Source of the DNA: Bacteroidales bacterium
Lineage (GTDB): Bacteria > Bacteroidota > Bacteroidia > Bacteroidales > UBA7960
DNA length: 5,836 bases
Assembly: GCA_007128045.1 (NCBI GenBank)
Contig: SKYG01000040.1
Location: 1-5,836, forward strand
Reading direction: 5' to 3'
Shown: positions 1-4,950 of the stretch, in pieces
Numbering within the stretch: position 1 is the first letter of the stretch
Layout of the letters: each line of letters begins with the position of its first letter
Made by a program: the position numbers and the translations under genes
Notes under the pieces: model-generated
Databases searched by the model: none
Seen by the model: only the letters and a program-made list of their open reading frames with translations
What the model was told of the DNA's origin: nothing

Positions 1-690
1 AAATTCCATACTTTCTATTTCTGCTCCTACATGATAGGCCAGGGCTATACCCTCTCCGACCGACCAAGAATTATTGGTTGTTCTAGAATATATTGCTGAG
101 GCGCCTCCGGTAGCGATAAGTGTGCAACCACCTGACAATGAAAATGTAAGTTGTGTATCCGTTTTGACGCAATGCACCCCTAAGCAGCTTGTATCGTCAA
201 TGTTATCACCAACCATTAAGTTGTAAACACAAGTATTTTCAAATACGGTGATGTTGCTTTTTTTCAGGATAAATGGAATCAGGAATTCAACCAACTCTTT
301 TCCGGTAGTTCCGTTACCTGCATGCAGCACGCGGCGCTTTGAATGTCCGCCTTCCAGGCCGAATGATATCTTACCGTCAACAAGATCGAAAGGCATGCCC
401 ATCTTAATCAGAGACTGGACGATCTTCCTGCCTTGGTTTATCAGGATGTCGACGGCATCATGGTTACACAGATCGCGTCCGGCTCTGACGGTATCGTCTA
501 TATGAAATTCCGGGGCGTCATCATGTCCCAGAACAGCGGCAATTCCACCCTGTGCCAGATAGGAGTTGCTGATTTCGAGAGATGTTTTTGTGATCAGAGC
601 GACCGATCCATAACTGGCTGCATGAAGAGCAGCATACAGGCCTGCCAGCCCGGCTCCGATAATAATATAGTCAAAGCTGTTATCATTCAT
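1..690 (-). CDS. nadB: L-aspartate oxidase, N-terminal part (gene runs off the window)
   Basis: This flavoenzyme oxidises L-aspartate to iminoaspartate, the first step of de novo NAD synthesis, and passes the product to quinolinate synthase NadA. The 230 visible codons give the N-terminal FAD-binding region: a dinucleotide-binding GAGLAG at residues 12-17, the flavin-contacting segment SNSYLAQGGIAAV at 41-53, and EGGHSKRRVLHA at 113-124. The Glu113 and His116 of that last motif match the substrate-site region of E. coli NadB and separate it from fumarate reductase and succinate dehydrogenase flavoproteins. The last visible residues (EIESMEF) lead into the family FVQFHPT motif, so about 300 residues are missing from a usual length near 530. 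The usual GGDATG after LHA reads GNGTTG here. The start at 690 is the only reasonable ATG; nearby ATGs at 707 and 718 are out of frame. It lies 47 nt after panD on the same strand and is probably co-transcribed. Confidence 0.95.
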   Translation of the reverse strand, partial: MNDNSFDYIIIGAGLAGLYAALHAASYGSVALITKTSLEISNSYLAQGGIAAVLGHDDAPEFHIDDTVRAGRDLCNHDAVDILINQGRKIVQSLIKMGMPFDLVDGKISFGLEGGHSKRRVLHAGNGTTGKELVEFLIPFILKKSNITVFENTCVYNLMVGDNIDDTSCLGVHCVKTDTQLTFSLSGGCTLIATGGASAIYSRTTNNSWSVGEGIALAYHVGAEIESMEF

Positions 691-698
691 GAATCCGG

Positions 699-714
699 TT
701 CTTTCATGAAAGAA
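699..714. repeat. Perfect 16-bp palindrome just upstream of nadB
   Basis: TTCTTTCATGAAAGAA is its own reverse complement and ends 8 nt before the nadB start codon. Its arm nearest nadB carries the A/G-rich GAAAGAA at the distance where a ribosome binding site would sit. It could be a DNA operator or a weak RNA hairpin (6-bp stem, CATG loop) affecting nadB translation. No regulator is identifiable and chance is possible. Confidence 0.4.
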
Positions 715-720
715 GCATTT

Positions 721-745
721 CTGTATACCATTGGTTGTTATACAG
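721..745. repeat. Inverted repeat spanning the panD stop codon
   Basis: CTGTATA (721-727) and TATACAG (739-745) form perfect 7-bp arms around an 11-nt spacer. On the leftward transcript this hairpin would start in the last codons of panD and lie between panD and nadB. There is no T-tract after it, so it does not look like an intrinsic terminator. It could be a regulatory site, a processing hairpin or coincidence. The arm TATACAG recurs in the divergent pan promoter region. Confidence 0.3.
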
Positions 746-1109
746 TCCTGTTCTTTTTGTTGATAACTTTTTTTATTGAATTGTTTGCATTCATGAGCAG
801 CACCACCGGTTGATGGTGTTTGCTTTCTTCCTCACTAAAGATGCAATAGCTTGCAATAATGACCTTGTCGCCCGGTTGAACCATTCTGGCAGCAGCTCCA
901 TTGAGGCTAACTTCTTTCTCCTTCCCAAATATAACGTAGGTCGAAAAGCGGCTGCCATTGTTGACATTGTATATGTCAACTTTTTCAAATTCCATAAAAT
1001 CTGCTTTCTCACAGATGGCCGGATCTATCGCAATAGATCCTTCATAATTCAGGTCTGCCCCTGTAACGGTTGCCCTATGAATCTTGGATTTCAGTAGTGT
1101 CCTTTGCAT
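738..1109 (-). CDS. panD: Aspartate 1-decarboxylase proenzyme (pyruvoyl-dependent)
   Basis: PanD decarboxylates L-aspartate to beta-alanine, which PanC joins to pantoate. The 123-residue length fits the family (about 115-140). The self-cleavage site is intact: YEGS at 22-25, where Gly24-Ser25 is cut so that Ser25 becomes the pyruvoyl cofactor of the large subunit. Other active-site residues sit at the same numbers as in E. coli PanD: Lys9, His11, Arg54, Thr57 and Tyr58 (RFSTY 54-58). The LNGAAAR segment at 69-75 contains the conserved Asn, and GDKVIIASY follows. The ATG at 1109 gives the typical MQRTLLKSKIHRA start. The upstream sequence is A-rich without a Shine-Dalgarno motif. It begins 6 nt after coaX ends and is probably translated from the same message. 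No PanZ/PanM maturation factor is seen. Confidence 0.98.
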   Translation of the reverse strand: MQRTLLKSKIHRATVTGADLNYEGSIAIDPAICEKADFMEFEKVDIYNVNNGSRFSTYVIFGKEKEVSLNGAAARMVQPGDKVIIASYCIFSEEESKHHQPVVLLMNANNSIKKVINKKNRTV

Positions 1110-1115
1110 CGGTAT

Positions 1116-1895
1116 TTATTTTTCTGATGTATTCAGGTGATAGGCAAGTTGTAATCCTTTTAATGCCAGCGATGGAAGGATAACGTCAAATATCTGTTCC
1201 TTTTCAAATAGACTGGACATTCCTCCCGTTCCTATTACGATGGGTTTTTCATCGCTGAATACCTCTTTTATAATTCTTGTTTTGATTTCGTTGACAATGC
1301 CAATATGACCGTAAAACAGGCCTGACTGTATGCTTTCAACTGTTGACTTGCCCAGCACATGATCTGTTTTAAGAATTTCTACGCCGGGAAGTTGCGAGGC
1401 CCTGCTTTCAAGTACTTCCATAGAGATCTGTATGCCGGGAAGGATGGTGCCGCCAAGATAATCCCTGGTTTTGGTGATGGCACAAAAGGTTGTGGCCGTT
1501 CCGAGGTCTACCACGATGATGTTCTTTTCAGGGAACAAATTTATGGCGGCAATGGCGTTGGCAATCCTGTCTGCTCCAACCTCCAAGGGGTTTTTGTACC
1601 GGATCTTCAACCCTGTTTCAACCCCCGCCCGCAAAAAAAACGGTTCCATACTCAGGTACTTGATACAACCACTGCTAAGTGAATGGTTCAAACCAGGTAC
1701 TACGCTACAGATTGAAATACCGCGGATATTGTTCACATCAATCTTATTTTCCCTGAGAACGTTGATCAGGAACAAGCCAACCTCATCAGAAGAGAACTTC
1801 TGCCTTGAGGTCTTCCTGAATTGAATGCTTAGCTCTTCACCGCGGAAGACCCCGCCCTGTATTTGTGTGTTTCCAACGTCAAGACATAAGATCAT
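1116..1895 (-). CDS. coaX: Type III pantothenate kinase
   Basis: CoaX phosphorylates pantothenate with ATP to 4'-phosphopantothenate, the entry step of CoA synthesis. The 259 residues match the usual 250-270. ASKHA-fold signatures are visible: the N-terminal phosphate loop DVGNT at 6-10, GADR at 107-110 with the catalytic Asp109, the second phosphate motif DLGTATT at 130-136, GGTILPG at 148-154, and GTGG near the C-terminus. The type III family is known to need a monovalent cation, to resist feedback inhibition by CoA and to be unrelated to CoaA, so control of flux here would have to be elsewhere. The ATG overlaps the coaBC stop in an ATGA, and the preceding bases show no Shine-Dalgarno sequence, which suggests translational coupling. 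The spelling around the motifs is ordinary and I see no damage. Confidence 0.97.
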   Translation of the reverse strand: MILCLDVGNTQIQGGVFRGEELSIQFRKTSRQKFSSDEVGLFLINVLRENKIDVNNIRGISICSVVPGLNHSLSSGCIKYLSMEPFFLRAGVETGLKIRYKNPLEVGADRIANAIAAINLFPEKNIIVVDLGTATTFCAITKTRDYLGGTILPGIQISMEVLESRASQLPGVEILKTDHVLGKSTVESIQSGLFYGHIGIVNEIKTRIIKEVFSDEKPIVIGTGGMSSLFEKEQIFDVILPSLALKGLQLAYHLNTSEK

Positions 1896-3124
1896 GGTGC
1901 AGGGGTAATATTATTTTGTAATTCTTGGAATAGGTCTTTTACATCCTGGCAAGTGGTTGCTTTCAACTGCCTGTTATATAGTTTGAAGTTAGTTTGTATG
2001 CCTTTTCCGGTTCTGTCGGAGAAGTCGTTGGAAACCACCAGGTCTGCGCCTGAATTGTCAAAAAGCTGCCTGATGGCATGTATTCGCTCAGATTCCTCAG
2101 CTCCATTGGTTAGTTTAAATGCGACCAGCAGCAGCTGTTTGTTTCTGGAATATGTTTTTATGTGGTTTACGATTTTACCATGTTTCTTAAATGAGATGTT
2201 TATTATCTCTGTTCTTGAATCAAGTTTCTTTGTCAAAGGCAGATCGTAGCTGGTATTGTCGGCCGAAACATATGCCGGATAGTAGTCGCTAACGGCAGCC
2301 AGGTGAATTACCAGGTCATAGCTATCGGCAGCAAGGCATTGTTTTATGGCTTCATTCAGGTCGTTAAAGGAAGTGTAGGCTATCTTGTTACAGCTATTTT
2401 TTGGCTGAGCGGAATCTTTCGAATGAATAAATGTAAGTATATGTTTGGTTGCCAGAAAGTGATCAGCGAGGGCAGCACCGGTTTTCCCTGTGCTGACATT
2501 AGAGATATACCTGATGTCGTCAATGTTCTCTCTGGTGCCCCCGGATGTGATCAGGATCTTTTTCGGGTTGCCAGTAAACAGGTTAACGTTCAGGGCATTC
2601 ATGATGTATTGATAGATATCCTCAGGTTCCAACAGTTTTCCACTTCCGGTATCACCGCAGGCCAGGTACCCTTTGGCAACAGGCAACACCTGTATGCCCC
2701 ATCCTGACAATTTTGATAAAGACTCCTGGGTGGTCGGGTGGTTGTACATCAGGGTGTTCATTGCCGGAGCTACCAGATAGGGCTTTGAAAAATCATGTGC
2801 CAGGAACAACGATGTAAGCAGGTTGTCTGCAATACCATTTGCCATCTTATTGATGGTGTTGGCTGTTGCCGGGCATACGATCGTCAGGTCAGCCCATTTA
2901 ACCAGGTCAATATGGCTCATCACCTGCCTTGGTGCAAATGAGTCGGTGTATACGGGATTTCCGGTGAGTGCCTCGAAGGTAGTGGCTCCGACAAACCTGA
3001 GGGCATAGTCTGATACCACGGTCTTTACTTCACATCCATTCTGTACCAGCCTGGATATGAGTACGGCACTTTTATATGCAGCTATGGATCCCGTTATTTT
3101 AACTAATATCTTATAGTTCGACAT
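1892..3124 (-). CDS. coaBC: Bifunctional phosphopantothenoylcysteine decarboxylase / phosphopantothenate-cysteine ligase
   Basis: The protein (410 residues) joins cysteine to 4'-phosphopantothenate (C-terminal CoaB) and decarboxylates the product to 4'-phosphopantetheine (N-terminal FMN-dependent CoaC). CoaC, about 1-180, shows TGSIAAYK at 11-18, catalytic His71, PAMN at 120-123, and the flap ACGDTGSGKLLEPEDI with Cys156. These correspond to E. coli His75, Asn125 and Cys158. CoaB, about 188-405, has TSGGTRE at 193-199, RYISN with Asn209 (E. coli Asn210), STGKTG at 211-216 and AAVSDYYP at 276-283. Its second half is unusual for a fused protein: the EKIKK lysine motif is not where expected, and instead KKLDSRTEI (299-307) and AFKLTNG (335-341) resemble stand-alone CoaB/PPCS enzymes such as the streptococcal one. 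The start overlaps the end of panC by 14 nt and the stop overlaps coaX by 4 nt. Confidence 0.95.
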   Translation of the reverse strand: MSNYKILVKITGSIAAYKSAVLISRLVQNGCEVKTVVSDYALRFVGATTFEALTGNPVYTDSFAPRQVMSHIDLVKWADLTIVCPATANTINKMANGIADNLLTSLFLAHDFSKPYLVAPAMNTLMYNHPTTQESLSKLSGWGIQVLPVAKGYLACGDTGSGKLLEPEDIYQYIMNALNVNLFTGNPKKILITSGGTRENIDDIRYISNVSTGKTGAALADHFLATKHILTFIHSKDSAQPKNSCNKIAYTSFNDLNEAIKQCLAADSYDLVIHLAAVSDYYPAYVSADNTSYDLPLTKKLDSRTEIINISFKKHGKIVNHIKTYSRNKQLLLVAFKLTNGAEESERIHAIRQLFDNSGADLVVSNDFSDRTGKGIQTNFKLYNRQLKATTCQDVKDLFQELQNNITPAP

Positions 3125-3866
3125 TGTCTATCAATCTTACATTTCCCAGGTATACCGCACCAAATCTTCTTCCATCCGTATCGGTTATATAATCGATCCT
3201 GAACCCCAATTGCTCAAGCTTAGCTGCAATCTCTGAAGGAGTCTGATCAGATTGTAGCAACGCAGGAAACTGGCCTGCAATTATTCTCTCCTTCTCTGAC
3301 AGCAACAGGTTCCTGGAGCTCATTGCCAATCCGTCAGGTTCACGGATTGTCGGACAGGGAACTATATCGACATCCAAAAAAAACGCCTTGCACATCTTAT
3401 CAATAAGCCTATACTGTTGATAATCTTTTTCCCCAAAATAGGCTTTATCAGGTGCAATGATATGTAGCAGTTTCATCACTACTGTAAGCACTCCTTCAAA
3501 ATGTCCTTTACGTGATTTTCCGCATAAGAATGTGCTGTCATGGCTTTCTACGACTCTGAATTGATAGTTGTCAGGGTAAATGTCTTCGTATTCAGGTATA
3601 TAAAGATAGTCTACTTTGTTTTTTTGAAGAACTTCAACGTCTTTTTCAATAGGTTTAGGATAGTTTTCAAAGTCGTTTACTTCGTTGAATTGGGTTTTAT
3701 TGACAAAGATACTTACTATTGAGATGTCGTTTTGTTTAACTGATGATTGAATTAAAGATAGGTGCCCCGCGTGCAATGCGCCCATGGTGGGTACGAAGCC
3801 TATTGTTTTACCTTGTGAACGGAACATTTTTCGCAGGGATTTCCATTCGTTTGCCGTCCTGATCAT
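3111..3866 (-). CDS. panC: Pantothenate synthetase (pantoate-beta-alanine ligase), compact form
   Basis: PanC activates pantoate with ATP to pantoyl-adenylate and transfers it to beta-alanine, giving pantothenate. Visible motifs: PTMGALHAGH at 26-35 with the nucleotide-binding HxGH histidines 32 and 35; FVNKTQF at 54-60 with conserved Asn56 and Gln59; SRKGHFEGV at 118-126; FGEKDYQQ at 144-151; and IREPDGLAMSSRN at 174-186 with the KMSKS-like SSRN. Two features are odd. The family FVNPTQF proline is Lys57, from a clean AAA codon. The C-terminal domain has only about 58 residues between SSRN and RLIDN, so the whole enzyme is 251 residues instead of about 280. I chose the ATG at 3866, which puts PTMG where E. 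coli PanC has it; a TTG at 3878 would add four residues. It is the first gene of the leftward operon, about 50 nt from its promoter. Confidence 0.96.
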   Translation of the reverse strand: MIRTANEWKSLRKMFRSQGKTIGFVPTMGALHAGHLSLIQSSVKQNDISIVSIFVNKTQFNEVNDFENYPKPIEKDVEVLQKNKVDYLYIPEYEDIYPDNYQFRVVESHDSTFLCGKSRKGHFEGVLTVVMKLLHIIAPDKAYFGEKDYQQYRLIDKMCKAFFLDVDIVPCPTIREPDGLAMSSRNLLLSEKERIIAGQFPALLQSDQTPSEIAAKLEQLGFRIDYITDTDGRRFGAVYLGNVRLIDNVEL

Positions 3867-3906
3867 CTTTGTATTCAAGATTCACGAAGTTGAATAAAGC
3901 AAGCAT
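3808..3906 (-). other. Small upstream ORF overlapping the panC start
   Basis: An ATG at 3906, in the short panC leader, opens a 32-codon frame that reads through the panC start in another frame and ends at TAA (3808-3810). The product begins MLALFNFVNLEYK and resembles nothing I know. If translated it would compete with panC initiation. It may simply be a chance frame. Confidence 0.15.
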
Positions 3907-3919
3907 ACTAAACAATCCG

Positions 3920-3927
3920 CAAAGGTA
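3920..3927 (-). promoter_or_regulatory. Bacteroidota-type -7 box for the panC-coaBC-coaX-panD(-nadB) operon
   Basis: On the minus strand this reads TACCTTTG, an exact match to the TAnnTTTG -7 element of the Bacteroidota primary sigma factor, in the context TAGTACCTTTGCGG. No good TTTG -33 element lies 19-21 nt upstream; the nearest, TTTC, is about 24 nt away. Transcription would start a few bases downstream, giving a leader of roughly 45-50 nt before the panC ATG at 3866. Confidence 0.6.
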
Positions 3928-4037
3928 CTACTTTTCTTTGACATCCATCAGGAAAGCCTCTATGGCTTACTGGTTAAGGTCTATCACTCTGTTGCAGTAT
4001 TGCCTGATGAATAACTCTGGAGGCTTGATGAACTCCT

Positions 4038-4056
4038 TTATACAGCAGTTATACAG
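4038..4056. repeat. Two TTATACAG direct repeats one helical turn apart
   Basis: TTATACAG occurs at 4038-4045 and 4049-4056, 11 bp start to start, about 35 bp upstream of the rightward promoter. Repeats at this spacing would lie on one face of the helix, as expected for a regulator binding as a dimer. TATACAG also forms one arm of the inverted repeat at 721-745 before nadB. No matching known regulator comes to mind. Confidence 0.35.
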
Positions 4057-4090
4057 TCTTAACATTGAATATATAATTTTCGTTAAATAG

Positions 4091-4121
4091 TTTTACGCCG
4101 GAGATTTATGCCTTACATTTG
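4091..4121 (+). promoter_or_regulatory. Bacteroidota-type promoter for the panG-panB operon
   Basis: The -7 box TACATTTG (4114-4121) fits TAnnTTTG exactly. TTTT at 4091-4094 matches three of four bases of the TTTG -33 element with a 19-nt spacer, inside the known 19-21 nt range. A start a few bases downstream would give a leader of about 80 nt before the panG start at 4207. Confidence 0.55.
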
Positions 4122-4152
4122 AAACTGAAAGATGAATTGAACCAGTGGAAGT

Positions 4153-4175
4153 ACGGTTACTGAAGGACGGTTACT
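4153..4175. repeat. 9-bp direct repeat in the panG leader
   Basis: ACGGTTACT occurs at 4153-4161 and 4167-4175, 14 bp apart start to start, between the predicted rightward promoter and the panG start. It could be a repressor site downstream of the transcription start or an RNA element. No function is recognised. Confidence 0.3.
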
Positions 4176-4176
4176 T

Positions 4177-4194
4177 ATGTGGAATTATTATTAA
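4177..4194 (+). other. Five-codon mini-ORF just before panG
   Basis: The ATG at 4177 is the last ATG before panG. It opens only a five-codon frame (MWNYY, then TAA at 4192-4194), ending 12 nt before the TTG at 4207. It could take up ribosomes ahead of a weak start codon, or be chance. Confidence 0.15.
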
Positions 4195-4206
4195 CGGACT
4201 TGATCA

Positions 4207-4950
4207 TTGGAACAGGTACCTTTGAATTATTCTGATCCGGCATATCTTGTTATTGGAAACGGTCGACTTGCCGGGCATTTCCTTCATTACTTTGATTTAT
4301 TGGGAATACGCTGGTATCAGTGTACCCGTCAGAATCTCCAGGAGTTTTATGACCTTATCAACACGTCTGATCATGACAGAAGGATATCAAGGGTACTGCT
4401 CTTAATCCGGGATGATCAGATAGAAGGTTTTGTAAAAGAGCATAAACACCTGGCCCCGTCAGAGGTCATTTGGATTCATTGTTCTGGTGTATTGTCGATC
4501 GACGATGCAGAGAGCGCTCATCCTCTTGCGAGTTTTTCGGAGGTGATGTTTGCAGATGACTTCTATCAGTCCATTCCGTTTGTAACTGAAAAGGGAAGGC
4601 CCGGATTTAACACCTTATTCCCCGGTTTGCCAAATCCAAACTTTGAAATAACAAAAGAACAAAAGACGCTATACCATGCCATGTGTAGTGTTTCAGGCAA
4701 CTTTACGACCATGCTTTGGCAACACTTCTTCAACTACCTGAAACATGATCTGGGTTTTCCTGAACATATGGCATTTCCATTTCTTGAATCCATCGCAAAG
4801 AACCTTGTTTTGTCGGAAGACCCTCTTACGGGTCCGATAAAAAGGGGGGATGCAAAGACAGTAGAGCGACATCTGGATGCATTGAAGAACACATCACTTG
4901 AGCGTGTTTACAGAGCTTTTATAAACTTTTATAAAGACAGTAAATTATGA
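4207..4950 (+). CDS. panG: Rossmann/DUF2520 oxidoreductase, probable PanG-type ketopantoate reductase
   Basis: The likely role is NADPH-dependent reduction of ketopantoate to pantoate, between PanB and PanC. The N-terminal Rossmann fold has YLVIGNGRLAGHF at 13-25 (GxGxxA nucleotide loop). IHCSG (90-94) and HPLASFS (105-111) follow. The C-terminal DUF2520 domain shows YHAMCSVSGNF at 156-166 and its hallmark LTGPIKRGDAKTVERHLDAL at 207-226. This architecture is known from PanG, described in Francisella tularensis as an alternative to PanE. The signatures of classical PanE are absent. Context supports the role: it overlaps panB by ATGA and no panE is present. An in-frame TGA at 4201 and the lack of any in-frame ATG or GTG before the Rossmann loop force a non-standard start, TTG at 4207 (used here) or TTG at 4222. 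The family assignment is firm; the reaction is inferred from family and neighbours. Confidence 0.82.
   Translation: MEQVPLNYSDPAYLVIGNGRLAGHFLHYFDLLGIRWYQCTRQNLQEFYDLINTSDHDRRISRVLLLIRDDQIEGFVKEHKHLAPSEVIWIHCSGVLSIDDAESAHPLASFSEVMFADDFYQSIPFVTEKGRPGFNTLFPGLPNPNFEITKEQKTLYHAMCSVSGNFTTMLWQHFFNYLKHDLGFPEHMAFPFLESIAKNLVLSEDPLTGPIKRGDAKTVERHLDALKNTSLERVYRAFINFYKDSKL

Larger units (their letters stand above)
3867..4206. promoter_or_regulatory. Divergent intergenic region between the panC and panG operons
   Basis: These 340 bp hold no convincing protein gene, tRNA or recognised riboswitch. They contain a Bacteroidota-type promoter for each flanking operon, a pair of TTATACAG repeats, and a 9-bp direct repeat in the panG leader, each listed separately. 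A rightward frame ending at 4090 has no recognisable content and crosses the leftward promoter, so I treat it as non-coding. The shared region would let one regulator control both halves of the pathway. Confidence 0.8.

Noticed and set aside
926..933. TATATTTG on the minus strand inside panD as an internal nadB promoter
   Set aside because: It matches TAnnTTTG but has no -33 element, lies well inside a coding region over 230 nt from nadB, and such matches are expected by chance in a window this size.
1359..2707. Rightward frames of 98-134 codons opposite coaX and coaBC
   Set aside because: They are antisense to genes with complete conserved motifs, and their translations lack any family features.
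3867..3878. TTG at 3878 as the panC start
   Set aside because: It adds only four residues; the ATG at 3866 places PTMG in the usual position and neither has a clear ribosome binding site.
3869..4090. Rightward 73-codon frame in the intergenic region
   Set aside because: Its protein has no recognisable motif, and it runs across the leftward promoter and the panC leader.
4200..4235. Frame from TTG at 4200 (LIIGTGTFELF) as the true panG start via a frameshift
   Set aside because: It resembles a Rossmann loop only superficially, hits a stop after 11 codons, and the real GNGRLA loop is intact in the main frame.
4207..4950. Classical PanE or ProC identity for the 4207-4950 protein
   Set aside because: The C-terminal LTGPIKRGD...HLDAL and HPLASFS motifs are DUF2520 signatures, not those of PanE or pyrroline-5-carboxylate reductase.
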